The translations under genes and the position numbers were made by a program. The notes beneath the pieces are model-generated. The model did not search any database and was not told the DNA's origin. It worked only from the letters and a program-made list of their open reading frames with translations. DNA of 64,000 nt from Yamagishiella unicocca (lineage: Eukaryota; Chlorophyta; Chlorophyceae; Chlamydomonadales; Volvocaceae), in NCBI GenBank assembly GCA_003116995.1, contig BDSL01000023.1, positions 124,001 to 188,000 on the forward strand, read 5' to 3'. Below are positions 23,701-35,800 of this stretch, piece after piece (within the stretch, counting starts at the first letter, position 1; every line of letters starts with the position of its first letter).

Positions 23701-26700
23701 AGCGGGCGGCGGCATCAATACGAACAGGCATGGTACGCTCGTGAGCGGCAGCGTTGCGGGAGTGAGGCTGGCGGGCGGAGATCCCCTTGGCCCCGTGGCG
23801 CTCACCGAAGCAACCGGTGCCGCGCCTGGAGCCAAAATAAGCTTCTATGACGGCCTATCGGAAGGTACCAATGGCGGAAACCTCTGGATAACAGACGACG
23901 TCTACAACTACGTACTCCCTGTGAGGATGGGGTTGCCGGTTAGGGCTAGGGCTAGGGCGTGGCGTGTGCAGGCGCGGGACACGGATGTGCCTATACTGGG
24001 TGGGGTTGCAGGGCTTACACCGCCGAAGGGCCCCTCACTGCCAATCCCAGCTGCGTCACACAGCGAACCGCCCTGCCCTGCCCTGCCTCCCCCCCAGGTG
24101 CACCAGCTGGCTGGAGCTTTCATTACGAGCGACTCATGGGGCAGCAGTTACACCGCCGGGTACGAGCTGCAGTCACAGGGTGAGTTCGTGCGCCCTCGCG
24201 TCCGAGTCGCCTTGCCTAACTTACTCGATTCCGCACTTCAAATGGGGTATCACACATTCGGGATGCAACCGGTGGCTCTGCCTCGTGGTCTGGAGGCGCT
24301 GTAATACTTGCTACTTTCGAATTGGGTCGTGTTCGCTGCACGTCCTCTTCCTCGCCACTCGCGGTTGCACGTTTCGGCCAATTGCAGCACGAGTTCAGCT
24401 GCTTGCGTGCGCGGAGCGGCAGCTTAATGGATGGCTAGGGTTACAGTGCGTTGCTTGTCGTGCGATGTTCTGGCACCCTGCGGTGAAGGTGCCAGAACAT
24501 TGCACGACTGGCACCTTCACCGCAGGGTCTCCGGTACTCAGTGACACCCACACATGTGACACGGTCCATCCAAGCCTGGCCCTCATCAATGGATCCCGCT
24601 ACCCGATCCCTCCTTGCTGTTCGTTGCAGGGTTCGACAAGTTCCTGTGGCAGCACCCGGACTTCATTTCCTTCCTCGCGGCAGGCAACTCAGGTTAGAGC
24701 AGGCGTAGCGGGGCCGCCCAATGCCGCTCAACGGCATCGTACATCGTGGGAGCGAGGATGGAAAAAGCCTAAAAATATCAATTGTCCGTTGTTAGCAAGG
24801 TCCGTTCGTACTCTTCGCCTTCCTCACGGCATCACGTGCATGCCTAAGACAGCACACACCCACATCCGTGCTCGACGACCCTACAGGCAGGGACTCGTGG
24901 GCGCGCTGCACGATTATTCCGCCCAGCGTTGCGAAGAACGTAGTGGCGGTCGGCGCAGGATACCGCCTACCACCGCAGACCTCGTCCAAAAATGTGTACA
25001 GCGTCCAGGGCGTCCGGCTGGATGGCACAACATACGAATCGCCGGTGCGGACTGTGAGGGGGACTGCGTACAGCCACCACGTTGCCGTACCGCGTAAGCA
25101 GCTTGCGCGGCCGCACGGGAAGGGATGTGTGCCGGGCTAACCAGCCGAGTGTGCAAAGCACACCTCTGCCTCTCGCTGACTGTGTTTAAACCCCATCATG
25201 TAGGTTGTTCCAAATGAGAATTATGATCTTCCGCTACTGTCCGACATCATCCCGGAGTCAGGCCAGGTGCGCTAGCGTACCGGATGTTTGCGACTACGTA
25301 ACCATGACCGCAGGACGTGTGGAGGGTTGCTTGCCCCATTCGCCACGTGCTGACCGCGATTCCGTCCTCTGCAGTTGCCCCTGATGCTCGCCAGACCGCT
25401 GGACGCTTGTCAGCCGCTTCGCAATCCGGCCGGGTCGATCCGGGGTGCTGTGGTGGTCGTGCTTATGAGCTCCTGCGAGTTCTATCGGCAGGCACAGAAC
25501 GTCGCGGCAGCTGGCGGTGCTGCAATAATCGTCGTTCCAAACAAGCCGATGGCGACCTACGCGCCCAACGCAATCGATGCGAACAAGGTCATAGTAATCG
25601 ACTCGCTGCCCATGTCGATGTTTGAACTGGTAAGTGGAGGTTGGAGGTTGTTCTTCTATAATTACCGCTGCTAGGGTCTCCTCAAGGAGTAAACTGCGTG
25701 AGAGCGCTGTGAATATGTTGCGCGGATAATCAGCAAATGATGTTCCCACCGCACCAAACGATGTTGCCACTGGCTCGCACGCGCTCGCACGCGTCAGGTA
25801 TCACGAACACCGTTTGTGCCGCACGAACCAGAGCAGGAAGACGCAGGAATAGGTTGCATCAGGGTGCCCACTGGGGATGTGTATGTCTTAGAAAGCAAGA
25901 TGGAGCTGCGTGACAAACTAACTAGTGAAAGAAAGGCCAACCGGCAACGAACAGCATGACGAGGCCCGTGTACAGTTCTGTCGGGATTTACCAACGCGCT
26001 GATTCACTGCCTACTTTGAACCTACGCAGGATCCCGGCTTGTTTATAATTTCCTTCCTTTACAGCGGCGGCAGCATGAAGTTTTCGAGCCGGAGGGTACG
26101 TGACTGGGCGTGTGGATGATACCTTACTGCCCTTTTTGCTCCTTGGCCGGGCAGCGGCCGGGACCCTACTGCAGAGTAGGAGCTGGTGTATATATGTGGG
26201 CAGCTCCTACAACTGGCAATTAGCGAGTGTCAATGCGGTATTTACAGGGGTTTGGGGTTGTAGAGTTTTATGGTTGCAGGAATGCGCTGGTTCGGGATTC
26301 CAGGCGCTTTTCGTTTGTTGATCGCGTGTCGCATGGGAAGCGCCCGTCCTTTATGTCGCTGACATATGTGCGAACTGATGAGCGATGCAATCCTCTTTCT
26401 CCGCACACAGGTTCCGGTTGAATCCGACAGCGTCGCTGATTTTAGCTCCTGGGGACCGACTCCAGGTACGCATGGATGGATGGGTGCGGCGTGGTGCGAG
26501 AGGAGGCAGCTGCGTTTGCAATGCGTTGCCCAACAGCATGAACACAACGAACTCGGCGGCTCATGTGTCCCTCTAGCACCGGGTATCTTTACGACAAGCC
26601 GGCGCCGTACGATTCATGGAACATGCTCCTGGGCCGTTCAGGTTTTCGGACCGACACGGAACGAGCCCCAGTATGGTTTTAGGAACGACACGTAAGGACA

Positions 26701-29700
26701 GAACACACGCCTCAAAAGACGTAAGCTTTGTCCCATTCTTGACACAATCCGAAAACGTAGAACAACACGAACGCACTACCTCACGGTCTGGGGCCCGCTG
26801 TGGTAGGTACTACTAACGAACACACCGAGGAGTTTCGCGGCTTCGCAATCAATTAGCACTCGCTTCAAATTGAAGACCTGTGCCCTCTGCTCTCACTATG
26901 GCTGCACGTTCCCCGCCCTGCAAATGCAGATGGACGCATTAAACCCGACATCATCGCACCTGGTAATCCGGGACGCGCGGCTTCACAGTATCGTAACTTG
27001 TTCCTGCTGCTCGCTTTGCTGCTCGCTTTGCTTGTTTTATAAACTACGAGGTAGCAGGAATGCGGATTGAGGGAGGGAAAGGCAAAGCGCCGCACAAAAC
27101 TGCTATCATGGAATCGCAGGGGTATTGCTCTGGGTTAGTGTGCCTATTTTATTGACCAATCAGTGTTCGGAAATAGTGTACCACGTTAGATAAGGTATAC
27201 CGGTTGTGCCCCTTGATGACGCTGATTCCGAACCATTTTGCGTTGTGATGCAGGTGCTGGCATCTTGTCGGCATTTCCATCGGATTCGGGTAAGTCCCAT
27301 CTGGGTGACCCCTTCCGTGGAGAAGCCGTAGCGATAGTGCTTTGGGGTGGTACCCTGGAAAGCCTTACGATGAGCACGCGCTTGGCAGCAGTACAACTTT
27401 CTTATGCAGCAGTTGAATTGGCATGCTAGTGGACGCGTCAGATGTACGGCAATCAGGGCAGGGGCCGTGATAGGATGCGTGAGTGCTGAGCCAATTCAGA
27501 AGCGAATGCCACGATTGACTGGGTTGCTTGAATGGTTGTCTCCCACCCCTGGAGTCATGACGACCGAAGCCGGGTTCAAGGAATGGTGCAATCAACCACC
27601 GTGTTTGGTCTGTTCTCAGGCCTTGACTGTACGCCTGACGTGCTTTGCCACAGGGCATTTCCTCGTCCGCAGCTCTGAAGGTATGGCCCTCCATCTATCC
27701 CTTGATTGCAGGGCCGAGCTGCAGTGCGCAACCCTACACTGGCTCTTCAGCAGCCACCCCGGTGGTAAGCTCGTTGTGCCGTACTAACCACCGTCCTCAC
27801 GCTCGGTTGCTGCTTCTTGGATAAGGGTTTAGGGTTTTGGGTTTTAGGGTTTAGGGTTTAGGGTTTTAAGGGTTTAGGGTTTTTAGGGTTTAAGCACCGC
27901 GCCTTATGTTCTCATGCTACCTATCTATCCTGCACGGCTGTCTGTTTTGTCTTGTAAAATTGATAACGCCTGATAACGCGCTGTTGAAGTTGAAATTGGC
28001 TCATCGACGGCGAATTGCGGCGTTGCCCCGACTCGCTGCTGGCCTGGGCAACCCTCCGCAGACCTTAACGCGACCCTGCCTCCACCCACGTGCCTACTTG
28101 CCGCAACACAGGCTTCGGGGCACGCAGCTTTAATGCGCCAGTACTTGCGGTGGGTCCATTATCGACGCTCGCTCCGGGGTTCAGCAGCTGCCTGTATGTG
28201 GCCGAACCTGGGATGCTGCGCCCGCGCACATCTGGCAATGCACCTCCCTTCGAGATGTGCAATAATTATTCCAATAACACAACTAGGTGGCGCGGCAGTA
28301 TCACCACAGCGATTATACCCAAGGCTCAACTTCCAGCTGCCCTTGGCTCTTTTCGCCGATCCCGGAGTGTCTCCCCTTGTTTGTCTGAGACGTCTTGCCT
28401 TGGGTGCGGCCTGGGACACGGACTGAGCGAGCCACCCGCTGGGCTGTCATTTTCAAACGCACAGGACCGGCTTCTACCCCACCGGTGCACCCACTGACAC
28501 CCTGTCGGCGCCCTTCACCCCGTCCGGCATACTGCTCAAGGTGCGGAGGGAGGCAGGGGGAAGGCGGCAGTCTCGCATGCTGATACCTACATCGGCCTGA
28601 TTCGCAGCGATGTGGGTATCGATGGACTGATCCGGGGTGACACTGGGCCTTATAATACCTTTAGGGTCCTCGTGAGGCACACCCTGAGGTTGTAGCTGGG
28701 CAACTTGGAGGGTGCCTGTCAGCAGTCATTCAGTTCCGCGAGGAGCCCTTCCCTTGTCACCAGCAGAGAGTTGACCCTAGGCTCGCTGCCTCACGCTGTT
28801 GTCCAATTCCTTGCGCCCAACAGCCCACGTCGTCTGTAAGTTTGACACGGCTCTGACCTCCCACCGCTGTCATGCCTTGGGCTGCGCCAGGCTCTCGTGA
28901 TTGCCGGAGCTGAATCCATGCAGGTGCGCTGTTATGTCAACACATTTTGTGTTGACCGCGACATGTGATAGCTATCTAGAGCATGTAGGATGTGTTCGAC
29001 CTGGTGCGCGCTGCGCGCCAACGCTGTCTGCGCAGCGCAGCTTACATACATGGCACGTCTTTCGGTGTGCTGCGTATGCCGCGACAGCGTGCGGGCAGCA
29101 GTAACCTGGGGCACGTAAATTCTAACACCAGGGCAACACAAGCTAACACTAGGTGCATGGGCATGGATCCCTGGCTAGAAATGGTGGCAGACAACGTCGT
29201 GTGAGGCTACCGAGCAAGATAACTGACGTAGCGCTGAGGGGTCGCCATGACGTGTCATGGATCATGGGGAGCAAGCCACCTTTTGTTTGCCGTGGTTCTG
29301 GAGCCGTGGTTCTGGAGCCGTAACACCATTCGCGTCCACTCTACTGAACCCGCAGGGCGGAAGGGCTCACAGCAAGGATGTTGTTATGGGCCCAGCACCT
29401 GACGGGTTTCAGGGTTGGGGCCGCATGAGCCTGCCAGGATCATTGCCGCTGCTGGGCTTCACCGACCCGCGGTTCAGGCTGCAGGTGGCAGACCGGGGCG
29501 AGTTCACAGGAGCGGGCCAGTCCGTCACTTTGACGGGCATCACCGCCATCGGGGACGGGTGAGTGGACGTGGATCAATTCGATGTCAGGCTTTCCCGGAG
29601 CCTGGTTTTGCCAGCCCCGAAACACTTGGCGATGGCGAAAGCGCGTCTAACGTTCTTTGATTACTAGCCGCTGCCCCTAACTCCCATGCCTTCCTCTGGC

Positions 29701-30515
29701 TCCGGGGTGATCCCCCTCCCTCCCTGTAGCCCCGTGACGGTTGTGATGACGTACTACGACTACCCGGCGGACACCAACGCCCTCCGCGCCCTTGTCAACA
29801 ACCTGGACCTGATTGTGGAGGTCGGCGGCGCGGTCCTTCTGGGCAACAACCACGAGGGCGTGGGTGAGATGGCAATAATCACGAGGGCGTGGGTGAGATG
29901 TGCACGCCGCGTGCCTACCTGTGTGCTCAGCTCCCAGGTCCCAGCCGTCCAGTATGGTTATCGGTTATCACTACCCAATCGCCAGCCCCGTCGCAAGAAC
30001 CCTAATGAGCGCAAATCTCTCGCGCTCAGCACCGCTTTTACATCGTGCCCAACGGCGGCTGTGGTTGGCAAGAGGTGATGCCAGTCAGCAGCCTTCTTGC
30101 AATGCAGCACATAGAAATTATTCGCGCCATGATGGCAGCACACCTCCGCGCTTCGCTGCACGGCGTTCGTCGGTCGTCACCCCGGTGCGAGCAGTGGGGA
30201 CACTCTCGTCGCGCTCCCACCCCAAAGTCTATCGCTGACCTAAGCGACCTAAGCGCCTCGCACGGGCACCCTTACCCCTTCGTGCACGCAGCCTTTCCCG
30301 CGGCTGACAGCGCCAATACCGTGGAGCGGGTGCTGCTACATTCGCCGCCAGCCGGTGCGGCCATCCGGATCATCGTGGAGGCTGTGGACCTGCCGTCGCT
30401 GTTGCTGGACCCCTCCACACCTCAACGCTGGGCGGTGGCGGTGGTAGGACACTTCACCGGCACTATCCACTCGACCCTCAACCCCGCCTGGGTCAAGGAG
30501 CAATCATTTTCCAAG
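20708..30515 (+). CDS. Subtilisin-like serine protease (S8) with PA-type insert; 3' end unresolved
   Basis: The N-terminus is a signal peptide (MLRVGSPVLLTLVAIGYLIA). Prodomain-like exons follow, including 21864-22256 (GSEHRIDPEW). In-phase exons then carry the catalytic machinery: 22879-22982, 23420-23591 (Asp, VSDGGLDPDQCYF), 23703-23920 (His, NRHGTLVSGSVAG), 24098-24179 (ITSDSWGSSY), 24630-24692 (FLAAGNSG), 24887-about 25090 (IPPSVAKNVVAVGA), 25204-25266, 25375-25629 (PA-like, NVAAAGGAAIIVV), 26030-26095, 26411-26465 (ADFSSWGPTP), 26930-26962 (DGRIKPDIIAPG), 27254-27289, 27712-27764 (Ser, TGSSAATPV), 28465-28540, 29356-29558, 29730-29863 and 30292-30515 (the C-terminal beta domain). The enzyme would cleave proteins outside the cell or in a vacuole. 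Exon 2/3, one exon after the Ser exon, and the last exon are unresolved, and the phase at about 25090 does not fit the strongest donor. Confidence 0.82.
23648..23699. repeat. 16-bp intronic tandem repeat
   Basis: Three copies of CTGATCCTGACCTCGTGATC-like sequence (16-bp unit) fill the intron just upstream of the His exon of the protease. Confidence 0.8.
24459..24527. repeat. Two overlapping inverted repeats in a protease intron
   Basis: Arms 24459-24477 and 24488-24506 pair at 18 of 19 positions. Arms 24476-24495 and 24508-24527 are perfect 20-bp complements (CCCTGCGGTGAAGGTGCCAG). The 24488-24495 segment belongs to both stems, so the two hairpins exclude each other. They lie in the intron between the exons ending at 24179 and starting at 24630. 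Confidence 0.85.
27821..27892 (+). repeat. Interstitial telomere-like TTTAGGG/TTTTAGGG array
   Basis: About nine units mix TTTAGGG, TTTTAGGG, TTTTGGG and longer variants in one orientation. They sit directly downstream of the catalytic-Ser exon of the protease, inside an intron. TTTTAGGG and TTTAGGG are telomere repeats of volvocine algae. Flanking exons of a single gene show this is not a chromosome end. Confidence 0.85.
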
Positions 30516-32820
30516 GTGGGTGGGCGAGGCTTTGGGCACGATGACGGGCTTCACGATGTTGGGGGGAGGGGGGAAGTGCACGGCTGCGGAAAGATGGGTT
30601 GGCTATCGGCCGCAGGCACTCTGCAGGAAAGCAGGCACCGACTTAGAAGTCTCAGTTATTACCTGACTCAGCAACTCTAGCCTTTGGTGGAGCAGCAACA
30701 AGCAGCGCTATGACTATATCTGATGCCTTTTGTTAACGCTGTGTCAGTGTCGAGGACCACACATCGTAGTCGGGGGCGAGTCCTCTGTTTGCCAGTTCCG
30801 CCCCCTTTTGTCCAAACGAGGATGAATATCCCGCGGCTTACACGTGCCCGCTCTCCCTCGCCCTCCCACTTGCTTGGGGTCACACCCTGGTGCGCTGATG
30901 ATGAACCTGTACGCCTGGTGGCTGTACAACTGTACGACACGCCTCGACACGCCCCGACCTTGTTCGTCGACCCGCTCTCTACTCCACACGCGCCTGGACA
31001 CAGCCGCCTTCGCCGCCCCCGCCACCCCGGTCACCGAAGCAATCTGGTCGTACAAAGCAACCCAGCCCCCCGCCGAAGCAGTCCCCGCCTCCGAAACCAT
31101 CGCGCCGTCGAGTGCCAATCAGGACGCGCTTTTCTTAAGCCATCCGTCCTTTCACCATCACCGACCCGAACCCCAAAAATATATTGAGTGGGGTTGACGG
31201 AAGAGGTGTTTCCAGCGTGCTTGCTTGCGACGTGAGGAGTGTGATATCAGCATTGCCATACATTAATGAAGAGCGCGAATGTTATGGCATCTGTTTATTC
31301 ATCTCTAAGGCTCGGTGACTATATCAAGAATTGGTACCTTGTATGTAGCAGTGGAAACTTCAGGGGTGCTGCTGCTGCTGATGCTGCTATGATGGTGGGA
31401 TGTTATTGGTGGTGTTTTCCCGTGGGGCTCATGCTCTGAGCTATTTGGGGGCTTGAACCGAACGCCAAGTCGAATCACCAAGAACCGGCCTAGAAGTTGG
31501 AAGCATTCTTGTCTTACGCCAGCAGTTCACCCCTCCTGCCCCTCCAGTCCACCCTAGTCCACTTATGGCTTAGGGTTTTAGGGGAACTTTCTGGGTTTAC
31601 CCAGAAAGTTCGGAAATTGTGCACAAATTTGTGGAGGCCTTGTTGCTCACAGCCTTTTCATATAACAATACAGCTTCGAAAATCTACTGATAGAAACGCT
31701 GATAAGCTGATTTGCAAGTGCGCTGATGGACAAGTTTAGCCTGACGCCGAGGCCCACAAAGCAGACATTTTCTCTTATAGAAGAGGGCAAAAGCTTGCGA
31801 TTTCAGCTTCACGGCCTAACCGTGTACCTGATTAGCTTGAGCGGCTACAAATCGTGTGACGGGCTGTTACATGACATATGCCGATGCCTAGTGCGCCCTG
31901 ACTCCGGAGTCATCGCCGGAGTCAGGGCGTACCGGTACTAGGCATCGGCATATGTCGCGTAACAGCTCGTCACACGATTTGTAGCCGCTCAAGCTAAGCA
32001 GGTATACGGTTAGGCCGTGAAGGTGAAATCGCAAGCTTTTGCCCTCTTCTATTGCGGGCGAAATGTCTGGGGGAACGTTGGGTGCTGCATCGTTGCACAT
32101 CCTTTCCTAACCCACATCTACGGCCATGTCCTGCTTGCGCTCTACTTGTCCGCGCAATCTATTTGTTTGTTCCCTGCTTAGACCATAGCTATCTCAACGC
32201 TTTCCGATCAAGTGTTCGTGTGAGTCGTTTAGCCCAACCACGAGGAATGCCCACCACAGCCTACCGTTGTAACGCATAGGCCTGGAGGAGTTGTAGTTGT
32301 GTCTGGCTTGGTTGGTCCCACGGCATATGTAAGCGACCCACGGGTCGCGCCCTGTCGCGTAGCAGGCAGCAGGCAGCGCACCAAATTCGCGCAATTCTTT
32401 CACATATTTTGCAGGAAAGCGTAAAAGTATGGTATCCATATAGGATGCTGCAAATGCCGTGTGTGTCAACGCCAGGACAAAATTCACCCGCCAGCGCCTG
32501 TTGGCTCGCGATCACATAGACGTTCTACTGACTGGGCTTATTTCGGGCGGAATTTTATGTGTATCATAACGTTTCTTATTAGATGCAACGTGTGACTCCG
32601 ATTTGCGTTATATATAGATTGAATTCAAAACGGGTTGACAGACCAATACGTTGGCCCGCACAGCGATATGCTTGCGCATTCTCCTAGTCCTGATTACATA
32701 AATAATTTGACCTGCCTTGAAGCAGTTAACGCGCTATGTACCTTGTGATTCTCAGCTTCGCGAGATGGCCGTCTACCTAACAATACGTCCGACCCACCAA
32801 TCCATGGGCAGAGCAGCACT
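30516..32820. other. Protease 3' end and intergenic region
   Basis: The terminal exon(s) of the protease should lie in the first part (30516-31200), where several open stretches exist. None can be joined with confidence. From 31200 on I see no gene, only a small CTG-type cluster near 31366, the foldback element at 31762-32069, and AT-rich DNA up to the kelch gene. Confidence 0.4.
31762..32069. repeat. Foldback (MITE-like) inverted repeat
   Basis: Two arms of about 150 bp are inverted copies of each other (31762-31907 and 31916-32069) around an 8-bp loop (31908-31915). Each outer end carries CAGACATTT. The arms differ by scattered substitutions and a short indel near the outer ends. No coding capacity is seen beyond chance frames. 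This would form a near-complete long hairpin as RNA or single-stranded DNA. No target-site duplication is obvious to me. Confidence 0.85.
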
Positions 32821-35800
32821 ATGAGTTCCAGTGGACAATATGAACAGTACCATGCGGGCAGGGCATACGCAGCGCTGCGGCGGGACCTGGCCTGGGACTC
32901 TCTGACGCCTCATGCCCAGGATGTCGTAAACCGGTGCATCCAAGCAGATGACAAGGGACACGCCACGTACACCGAACAAAAGTGCATTCTTTCGGGTGCG
33001 GGTGCGGCGCGTTGAAAGCTTGCGAGGGCGTCGCAAAGGGCACGGCACAAGTACACACTGTCAGCCGCATCATTGTTGCAGGGTCTAAAGATGGCGAATT
33101 ACAGTCTGGTCGCAGCTGCAGCTCCGCCAGCTGCCATCCGCCGGCGGGAGATTTGGCTGAACAGTGCGGCCTCCAGCCGTCTCACGAAGATCGCTACAAC
33201 GTATGGCTGCGCCATGTCTGCTGCGATGCCACCCCGCACACCGTCGCTGTAGATAACGGCATTACCTGCAACCTTGCGTTGTCAGGTCAGGAAGCGGGGG
33301 CAAGGGGCTTAACATGGCCGGGCTATGGAGGCGTGGCGTGTTGGGGACAGGATGGGCCGGGTGCGCGAGACCACAGGGCAGGGCACCATGTAACTGGCGT
33401 CCCGCTTCAAAAGCCCCGCCGGTTTTGCGGAGAGTCTTGTGCTGTAACTCCCCACCAGCGCACCCTGACTCTACTCGCACCAGCTGTGCGCCTTACCCCG
33501 CATCTTTCCTGAAGCCAGCCGCGCCCGATCCCGGTTCCACGTTTTTACAACGTAAAGGCGGTCGTCTGCTGCCATACCGAAACCGCACTCTAGTGGTAAT
33601 CGGCGGCAGCGGCGCGGGCAAGGCAGCGGTGCACGAGACGGAAGCTTACCCGGACGACCCGCAGCCCCACAGCCAGCTGCTCCGTCCCGCCCCGGCGAGC
33701 ACCGCCCACCCGATGGAGCTGCTTGACTTCAGCCGCACCCACGAGGCCACGGAGCTGCGTCCGCTGCGGGGCCCGATGCGGCTGGTAGGAGTGGCGCCGT
33801 TTGGGAGCAGGCGCGCCCACGCGGTTACGTCCAGTGTCGAGTTGCCGCCTTTGGAGGTGCGCAAGCGTGATGGTGAATCGAGCTGTGGGCTTCGGTCGCT
33901 GCCCGCGCGAACTGGGCCGGTACGCGCGCGCACGGCTTACCGGATCCGACCCAGATGACGCACTGATGTCCCCCAAAATGATTGCGCTTGTGGTGATCAA
34001 ATAACATTCTCAGATATTTGGCCGGATCACCCGACCGTCCCCAATCGCCCCATCCGCGCGCAGGGCTGCGCTGCCTGCTCGTACGGCGGTTGTATTTTGG
34101 TCCACGGCGGCTTGTCGGCTACAGGGGAGGCCAACTGCGACATGCGGGCTCTGAGCCTGCGCCAGGACCCACAGCGCCCGGGGGAGTACATGCTCGCGGG
34201 CAGGCTGTACGTGTGGCAGGAGGGAGGCGGCAGCAACGCAGGGGAGGAGGGACACGGCGGCGAAGAGGAGGGCGGCAGCGGTGGCAGTGGCAGCGGCGGC
34301 CGGCCCGCTGGTGGGTGGGCGCCCCCAGCGGCGGCAGCACAGCAACACGCATGGTGGCTCCCCGTGAAGGCGGCAGCAGCGGGGGCGGAGAGGAAGGAGG
34401 CGGCGGACGGCACTCGCGGCGGCAGCGGCGGCGGTGAGGGTCAGCGGCAGGCGGCGTCGCAGCCGTGCGCGCCGCCGACGGCCCGTTACGGGCACCACCT
34501 GGCGGTCGACCGCGACACCTCGCGGCTGTGGCTCTTCGGCGGCCGCAAGGGCGGTACCCGCAGCGGCGGCAGCGCCGCAGTGCTGCACGCTGAGGGGCAC
34601 GTCGCGCCGGCGGGGATGGGTCTTCGGGTTTACGGGATGGCAGCCTTCCCGGCTCCCCCTCCCGCAGACTGTGACAGGCCGGCGGACCCGCAGCCGTGCT
34701 GCTACTGGGCGCAGCTCCCTGAAGCGTGCGAGTCGGGTGCAAGCAGGGGTGCGCCACAGCCAGGGAGCGGTTCCGTCGCGCAAGCCGACGCCGCCTACCC
34801 GGGCGGTGGCGCCGTGGTGTCCCGAGTGCAGTGGCACCAGCTGCCGCTGCGGCCCCTCCCGTCCGGCGATGGGGCCGGTGACAGGTCCGGACCAGCGCTC
34901 CCCGACCCGTCCCACGTAGCCGCCGTCGCCGTCTACGAGGGCAGTCTGTACATCCTATCCCGTGGTGTTGCTGCTGCTGCTGGCGGCGGCGGGCCGCACC
35001 GCCGCGGCAGAGGTGGCGCCGCGCCGCCGCCGCCACCTGCAAGGCCGGCCTTCCATTGGTGCCTCCACCGGGTGCACCTCGCCACAGGCTGCTGCGAGCT
35101 GCTAGACCAACGGCACCCTCATCTGCCGCCGGCGTCGCCGTCGTCGCCATCGTCACGTGCCGCCAGCTCGCCGCCGGAGTTCCACGACGAAGCCGTGGCC
35201 ATGGCCGATGACACCTTGCCCTACATCTACGTGTACGGCGCGCGTCAGCGGGGCAGCGGCGCGGCCGCCCTGGGCAGCGGCTCCTTTGTGCCCTCGCTCC
35301 ACCGGGCTGATCTCCGCTCGGGGGGCCGGTGGGAGGCGCTGGAAGTGATTGGCGCGCCGCGCCTCCACGCGGCCCGGGGGGCCCTGGGGGCGGCGTCAGG
35401 GGGGACGGTGACGCTGGTCGGCGGCATCCGGGACGCGAGGCGTGGCGTGGAGGCGCAAGTGCAGGTCGTTGTGGCCGCGGTGAGTTGTGTTTTTCGCTCG
35501 CTTTACACCCATCGCAATAACCCTGAACCTGATTTGCTGTTGCGACGAAGGTCGCAGTAGCCGGCACCAGCGGCGGCGGCGCCAGCAGCGGCGCAGCCCC
35601 GCTCTCAGAGGAGGCCGCCCTCGCGCGCTGCCGCCGCGTTATTGCGGAGCGGCTGCGCAAGGTGGCGCCCCGTGAGGTTCGGTTCGCGCACCCGACCAGC
35701 GGCGGCAGCAAGGAGGGCAGCAGCGGAGCTGGGGGAGGCTCTCGAACAAGTGGGCGCCGGTCCTGCGCGGCGCTGGCAGCGGCGCTGTCGCTATATTCGC

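Noticed and set aside
27821..27892. A chromosome end
   Set aside because: The telomere-like array is short, degenerate and flanked on both sides by exons of one protease gene.
31726..32100. Two small proteins sharing a sequence on opposite strands
   Set aside because: They are the same chance frame read from the two arms of the foldback element.
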